The notes under the pieces: generated by a model
What the model was told of the DNA's origin: nothing
What the model saw: only the letters and a program-made list of their open reading frames with translations
The model's database searches: none
Shown here: positions 59,931 through 64,000 of the stretch, one piece after another
Layout: each line of letters opens with the position of its first letter
Position numbering within the stretch: the first letter of the stretch is position 1
Program-made: the position numbers and the translations under genes
From: Lentilactobacillus kisonensis DSM 19906 = JCM 15041
Lineage (GTDB): Bacteria; Bacillota; Bacilli; Lactobacillales; Lactobacillaceae
Direction of reading: 5' to 3'
Assembly: GCF_001434135.1 (NCBI RefSeq)
Contig: NZ_AZEB01000010.1
Coordinates: 1 to 64,000 of the forward strand
Length of the DNA stretch: 64,000 bases

Positions 59931-60473
59931 TTAGCGGCCAAACTGCCACCAGTGTTTTTTACGACCGGTTGATTCAAAACGGCCATCCCCTGCGGAAGTT
60001 GGTTGGTAGTTATCGGGGATGTTATCTTCAGACTGATGTTCAGTCGGCGTTTGTTCGATTGTTTTGGTTTGCGTTGAGTTTCCACTTTTGTTTTCGAGCT
60101 GCTTAAGCTTATTTTGGACATCTAATTGTAATCGTTGCGATTGATCCAATAATTGGTGAAGTTCTGCAATTTGTTTATCTTTTTCTTCGATCTGTTTGCG
60201 TTGGTCTTCCAATTGTTCAGCCAACAAATGACTTTGATCCCGATTATCCTTAGCAACCGTCTCATTTGCGGTTTCCATTTCGGCTTTTCGAGTATTCGTT
60301 GCACCTTGATTTTTAAATTGTCCCTTTAACAACTCAATCCCTTCATCTTTGATTAGGATCTTATTACCCTTTTTGATCGTATATGTAGATCGAAACTTAT
60401 CGTCCATATGTTTCCTGATTGCGGTTTTAGAAACTGCTAATTCATCCGCCAGCTCTTTGATAGTTAGTTCCAT
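59931..60473 (-). CDS. DUF536 protein with HTH and coiled coil
   Basis: 180 residues. N-terminal HTH ELTIKELADELAVSKTAIRKHM, then a long coiled coil (about 85-138, NRDQSHLLAEQLEDQRKQIEEKDKQIAEL) and a tail ending KKHWWQFGR. This is the DUF536 layout common on plasmids and in lactobacilli. It is often linked to plasmid maintenance, but the role of chromosomal copies is unknown. Upstream dyad GCGAAC/GTTCGC (60504-60521) may be its operator. Confidence 0.83.
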   Translation of the reverse strand: MELTIKELADELAVSKTAIRKHMDDKFRSTYTIKKGNKILIKDEGIELLKGQFKNQGATNTRKAEMETANETVAKDNRDQSHLLAEQLEDQRKQIEEKDKQIAELHQLLDQSQRLQLDVQNKLKQLENKSGNSTQTKTIEQTPTEHQSEDNIPDNYQPTSAGDGRFESTGRKKHWWQFGR

Positions 60474-60640
60474 TTAATGTCGCCCCCAAATAGGATTTGA
60501 TTCGCGAACAGTCTGGTTCGCAGATGCACAACATACATTATAATGATTAAATGGTTATTCGGCAACTTAATATCGGGCACTGTCACAAAAATATTATAAT
60601 AAAAAATAATATAAAATTAAATTATGATTAGAGTTGCTTA

Positions 60641-60670
60641 TTGACAATCTCATTATAATTGCGGTAAACT
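60641..60670 (+). promoter_or_regulatory. Promoter of the amino acid permease
   Basis: TTGACA (60641-60646) and TAAACT (60665-60670), spacer 18. Predicts an untranslated leader of about 195 bases before 60874. Confidence 0.65.
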
Positions 60671-60676
60671 ACTCGC

Positions 60677-60873
60677 AACGTCTAACAGTAATGGATCACA
60701 CCAGAGTTTGCAATTATCATGAACTTGTTACTTTGATCGAGGAAGAAAACCGCGATCGTTTTCGTATTTAGTTAGAGAAGGTGCGCACCTGTTAATTTAT
60801 AACGATTACTACTTATAGGCGCTATCACTAAACACCTTGTTAACTTTTCATTTAATAATTTGGAGGGAACTCA
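60677..60873 (+). other. Long leader of the permease gene, unassigned
   Basis: GATCGAGGAAGAAAACCGCGATC can form a stem (about 60735-60757) and AGGTGCGCACCT is a 12-base palindrome (60779-60790). There is no terminator U-run before the ribosome site and no T-box or known riboswitch motif that I can identify. Possibly a translational control element. Confidence 0.35.
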
Positions 60874-62328
60874 ATGAGTCGCTTAACTGAAAAAATGTTT
60901 CGAAAAGAGGATCCACTAGTTTATCAGGATAAGGATTCGCATTTGATTCGCAGCCTGACAACGAAAGACTTTCTTGCCTTAGGGGTCGGCACGATTGTTT
61001 CTGCTTCAATCTTTACGTTACCAGGCGTTGTTGCCGCCCAACATGCAGGTCCAGCCGTGGCCCTATCCTGTTTAACCGCTGCAATCGTTGCTGGCCTGGT
61101 TGCCTTTGCCTACGCTGAAATGGCTGCCGCAATGCCTTTTGCTGGTTCTGCATATTCCTGGATCAACGTTATTTTTGGTGAATTCTGGGGTTGGATTGCT
61201 GGCTGGGCTTTACTGGCTGAATACTTCATTGCCGTCGCCTTCGTTGCGTCCGGGCTATCTGCTAACTTCCAAGGCCTAATTTCTACGGCGGGGCTAAAGT
61301 TACCTAGGAGTTTGGCTGCTGCCTCAACCGGCAATAACGGCGGCCTGATGGACATCGTTGCCATTGTCGCCATTATCTTGGTCACCCTGCTTCTTTCCCG
61401 TGGTGCCTCACAGACGACCCGGGTTGAAAATACACTGGTGGTGTTAAAAGTAATTGCCATTCTGATCTTTATTTTTGTCGGCGTTACCGCCATTAAAATG
61501 TCAAACTATTCACCATTTATTCCTAAATACCATCTCAATCCTGATGGTTCCCCATTTGGTGGCTGGCAAGGAATCTACGCTGGGGTTTCAGAAATTTTTC
61601 TGGCCTATATCGGCTTTGATTCAATTGCCGCGAACTCTGCGGAAGCCAAGAACCCTCAAAAGACGATGCCCCGTGGTATCTTAGGGTCCCTAGTCATCGC
61701 TGTTATTCTCTTTGTTTCAGTGGCCTTGGTATTAGTCGGTATGTTCCACTATTCAGACTATGCAAACAACGCCGAACCCGTTGGCTACGCGTTAAGACGA
61801 AGCGGTCACGCAATTGTTGCCACAGTGGTTCAATCAATTGCAGTTGTCGGCATGTTCACAGCCTTAATCGGCATGATGTTGGCCGGATCAAGACTGGTTT
61901 ATTCATTTGGCCGTGATGGTTTATTACCAAAATGGCTGGGTAAATTGGAACACAACCTTCCTAACCGAGCCTTGATTGTTTTAACAATTATCGGCATTCT
62001 TCTAGGCGCCTTCTTCCCATTCACGTTCCTAGCACAGTTAATTTCTGCCGGGACTCTGATCGCGTTTATGTTCGTTTCAATCGGGATTTACGCGCTTCGT
62101 CCCCGCGAAGGCAAGGACATCCCAATGCCAAGCTTCAGAATGCCACTGTATCCCGTTCTACCAGGATTAGGATTTCTCGGCGCCCTCGCAATCTTTATGG
62201 GACTCGACATCCAAGCCAAAACTTACGCCCTGGGCTGGTTTATCTTTGGTATGTTAATTTACTTTGCTTACGGGATTCGCCACTCCACTTCAACAATTGA
62301 TAAGGCTGCCAAACATCAGGACGATTAA
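60874..62328 (+). CDS. APC-family amino acid permease (cationic amino acid type)
   Basis: 484 residues, 12 helices. N-terminal LGVGTIVSASIFTLPGVVAAQHAGPAVALSCLTAAIVAGLVAFAYAEMAAAMPFAGSAYSW is the CAT/YfnA signature, then FLAYIGFDSIAANSAEAKNPQKTMPRGI. GGAGGG before ATG. Imports amino acids with H+; exact substrate not readable. Confidence 0.92.
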   Translation: MSRLTEKMFRKEDPLVYQDKDSHLIRSLTTKDFLALGVGTIVSASIFTLPGVVAAQHAGPAVALSCLTAAIVAGLVAFAYAEMAAAMPFAGSAYSWINVIFGEFWGWIAGWALLAEYFIAVAFVASGLSANFQGLISTAGLKLPRSLAAASTGNNGGLMDIVAIVAIILVTLLLSRGASQTTRVENTLVVLKVIAILIFIFVGVTAIKMSNYSPFIPKYHLNPDGSPFGGWQGIYAGVSEIFLAYIGFDSIAANSAEAKNPQKTMPRGILGSLVIAVILFVSVALVLVGMFHYSDYANNAEPVGYALRRSGHAIVATVVQSIAVVGMFTALIGMMLAGSRLVYSFGRDGLLPKWLGKLEHNLPNRALIVLTIIGILLGAFFPFTFLAQLISAGTLIAFMFVSIGIYALRPREGKDIPMPSFRMPLYPVLPGLGFLGALAIFMGLDIQAKTYALGWFIFGMLIYFAYGIRHSTSTIDKAAKHQDD

Positions 62329-62342
62329 TCAAATAATTCAAA

Positions 62343-62390
62343 AAAAGGAATCGCATTTTTAGCCTAATTGGTTGGAATGCGATTCCTTTT
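62343..62390 (+). terminator. Terminator after the permease
   Basis: AAAAGGAATCGCATT with AATGCGATTCCTTTT, a 14-pair stem, then GTTTTTTCC. Close to the convergent gene at 62420, so likely bidirectional. Confidence 0.88.
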
Positions 62391-62419
62391 GTTTTTTCCA
62401 TATTACTCCGTGACATAAT

Positions 62420-63490
62420 TTATTTATCCAGTTTAAACGTCAGCACCTCTGGATTATGATCTGAGTTTTTAAACCCTAAGTATTTCACGTGTACGTCTTG
62501 AACACTCACATTATCGGAAACTAGAAACCCGTCAATTAATGAAACATAGGTCTTGCCGGGATGATATCCCGTTCCGTTTGCCCTCACCGATGGTACTTTA
62601 GCAGCCGCCAAACCGTTCTTCACAATTCGAAAACCGTTTGGTAACTGGTTTGCGGGAAACGGATGTGTCCAGTTCTCCCGCTTCTCAGTTGTTCCAAACA
62701 CCTTGGGACTGTCACCCAGCATATCGTGATTGTAGTCACCGGCCACGATCACGTAATGGCCATTCGCGGCTTCAGCCTTCATCTTCGCAAACAGCTTATT
62801 AATTTGAGCCCGGCGAACCTTTGCGTTCTTGGTAAACGCTGATAAATGCAAATTGATAACCGCTAACTGCTTACCGTTTTCGACTGGCAAATGGGTAACC
62901 GAAATTGCCCGGTCCAAGTCCATGAACTTGTTAAAATCTGTGTCAATTGGCAGCGAATACCGGATACTGTCCGTCATCTTTGCCTTTGCTAAGGTGACCA
63001 ACCCCGACTTAGCGCTTCCAATCGGCCTTGTCAGCGGATAGAACAAATAAGCAGAATCGTAGTTTTGAGCGTACACATTTGAATAATCGGCAAAAGACCG
63101 TCGTAACCAGTTGACTTCATTAACGTGAAACGATCGGTCACCATTGGTATCAACCTCCTGAAAAAACGCCAGCGTTGGGTTCTCTGCCCTTACCGCTTTT
63201 GTAATTCCAGCCATATCCTGCTCAACAGAAGCTTTGCTATACGCCCGTGAATATTTACCACCATCCATGAAAAATGAATAGCTGGCGGGGTAGGCGGCAT
63301 AACCAATATTAAACGTTAACGCTTTATATTGAGTGTCAGTTTTCAACACACTGTCGCGATGATTTTGGGGATGTAACTTAACCTTGTCCGCCATTCGATG
63401 GTAGCTCAGATAGACATACGCAGCATAACCACCAACGATGATAACAATTCCAAACAGAAGTCCCAACATCACTTTAAAAAACTTTTTCAT
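62420..63490 (-). CDS. Membrane-anchored endonuclease/exonuclease/phosphatase-family protein
   Basis: 356 residues. Signal anchor VMLGLLFGIVIIVGGYAAYVYL at 7-28. The extracytoplasmic part carries EEP motifs LTFNIGYAAY, LAFFQEVDTNG (Mg ligand Glu), AVINLHLSAF, VIVAGDYNHDM and NSDHNPEVLTF (catalytic His). The fold hydrolyses phosphodiesters, for example in nucleic acids or inositol phospholipids. Being outside the membrane, it may act on extracellular DNA or lipids. Confidence 0.9.
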   Translation of the reverse strand: MKKFFKVMLGLLFGIVIIVGGYAAYVYLSYHRMADKVKLHPQNHRDSVLKTDTQYKALTFNIGYAAYPASYSFFMDGGKYSRAYSKASVEQDMAGITKAVRAENPTLAFFQEVDTNGDRSFHVNEVNWLRRSFADYSNVYAQNYDSAYLFYPLTRPIGSAKSGLVTLAKAKMTDSIRYSLPIDTDFNKFMDLDRAISVTHLPVENGKQLAVINLHLSAFTKNAKVRRAQINKLFAKMKAEAANGHYVIVAGDYNHDMLGDSPKVFGTTEKRENWTHPFPANQLPNGFRIVKNGLAAAKVPSVRANGTGYHPGKTYVSLIDGFLVSDNVSVQDVHVKYLGFKNSDHNPEVLTFKLDK

Positions 63491-63507
63491 AACAACCTCT
63501 TTACCAA

Positions 63508-64000
63508 TTAAATTTTAATTTGCTGCCGGAGTCCTCGCATCGAAAGCCACAGGGCAAGCCAGCAAATCGCGCCAATAATAATGTTAATTAGGGCAATTGC
63601 CGCCACCGGATAAGCTTCAGCAACGGAAACAACGACCATGCCAATACTGCCCATAATGGTTCCACCAGCGCTATACAACGATGAAGCCGACCCGTTGTCA
63701 TTTTCCTGTTGCTTTAACACCAAATACGTGCCGGGCGGCCTGATGGCACTGCTAGCTAACGTCGCCGGAAATTCAGTCAGCGCAAACATAATTGGGTTGT
63801 GCAAGCCAAATAGCAGCACCAAAATGCCCCCAATGATGGTCAGTAAAAAACAACTATAAATAATCACAAACCGGTCAACGTATTTTGAAAGTGGAATGTA
63901 AATTAAAGGTCCCAGCAGCATCCCAAGCGCATTAAACGCAAAAAACAGGCTAAATAACTCGCTGCTTAAATGAAAGGTGTTTTGGTAGATATAAGAGGAG
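63508..64000 (-). CDS. MFS transporter of Bcr/CflA type, N-terminal part beyond the window
   Basis: The minus-strand frame runs open to the right edge (63508-64000, 164 residues seen). The visible part is the C-terminal half with LFFAFNALGMLLGPLIYIPLSKYVDRF, FALTEFPATLASSAIRPPGTYLVLKQQENDNGSASSLYSAGGTIMGSIGM. This matches DHA1 Bcr/CflA exporters. The start is outside the window. Follows no other gene in this direction here. Confidence 0.83.
   Translation of the reverse strand, partial: SSYIYQNTFHLSSELFSLFFAFNALGMLLGPLIYIPLSKYVDRFVIIYSCFLLTIIGGILVLLFGLHNPIMFALTEFPATLASSAIRPPGTYLVLKQQENDNGSASSLYSAGGTIMGSIGMVVVSVAEAYPVAAIALINIIIGAICWLALWLSMRGLRQQIKI

Noticed and set aside
60504-60521. GCGAAC/GTTCGC dyad called as an operator on its own
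   Set aside because: Six-base arms occur often by chance; kept only as a note on the DUF536 gene.
60800-60811. A TAACGATTACTA match to the rpsN operator-like site in the permease leader
   Set aside because: It covers 12 bases only and lies downstream of the promoter. Many 12-mers recur by chance in 64 kb.

Overview
This is a chromosomal stretch from a low-GC Gram-positive bacterium, almost certainly a member of the Lactobacillaceae. The signs are AGGAGG-type ribosome binding sites, two T-box leaders, an Rgg-type regulator, a cysteine-free ribosomal protein S14, DUF536 and CPBP proteins, lantibiotic-immunity-like ABC transporters and many XRE regulators. I do not assign a species. No tRNA, rRNA, CRISPR array, prophage or transposase was seen.

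Layout. 1-5.8 kb: a rhodanese, a BcrA/LanF-like ABC pair with a membrane-anchored XRE regulator, and a second ABC exporter. 6-9.3 kb: DUF805 and SAP-type proteins flanking a six-gene cluster of tiny, mostly two-helix membrane proteins. 9.4-14.8 kb: two more XRE membrane regulators, a small secreted protein, a zinc-starvation-type unit (C-minus rpsN plus a 39-residue partner) whose promoter is separated from the gene by three tandem hairpin repeats, another XRE regulator, an acetyltransferase and a HicAB toxin-antitoxin pair. 14.8-28.9 kb: a dense ABC-transporter island with two tandem MacB-like pairs under one XRE gene, two LanFEG-like triplets plus an orphan permease and a permease remnant, and a GntR/YtrA-type unit. 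29-38 kb: GyrI-like protein, an odd 3-hydroxyacyl-CoA dehydrogenase, an NlpC/P60 hydrolase, oxidoreductases facing an Rgg regulator, small membrane proteins, a perfect 57-bp palindrome and a CPBP protease. 38-48.6 kb: amino-acid genes (brnQ and a panE-like dehydrogenase plus aminotransferase, both behind T-boxes), an MFS exporter, and a TDT transporter facing a LysR gene. 48.9-58.3 kb: a threonine module (hom-lysC diverging from thrC-thrB-ACT protein), two tandem CPBP proteins and a ThrE-like threonine/serine exporter. 58.5-64 kb: an oxidoreductase, DUF536, an amino acid permease with a structured-looking leader, a secreted phosphoesterase-fold protein and a truncated MFS gene.

Two themes stand out. 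First, a family of roughly 120-bp self-complementary elements occurs at twelve places. Terminal stems are shared, but the upper stem sequence is private to each copy while staying complementary within the copy. Copies sit in 5' leaders or directly on stop codons, and one is nested inside another. Second, envelope-related ABC exporters recur beside XRE regulators that carry membrane helices after the DNA-binding domain. This suggests a duplicated one-component sensor plus transporter design for antimicrobial or envelope stress. A 144-bp identical tract between two divergent triplets shows recent gene conversion in that island.
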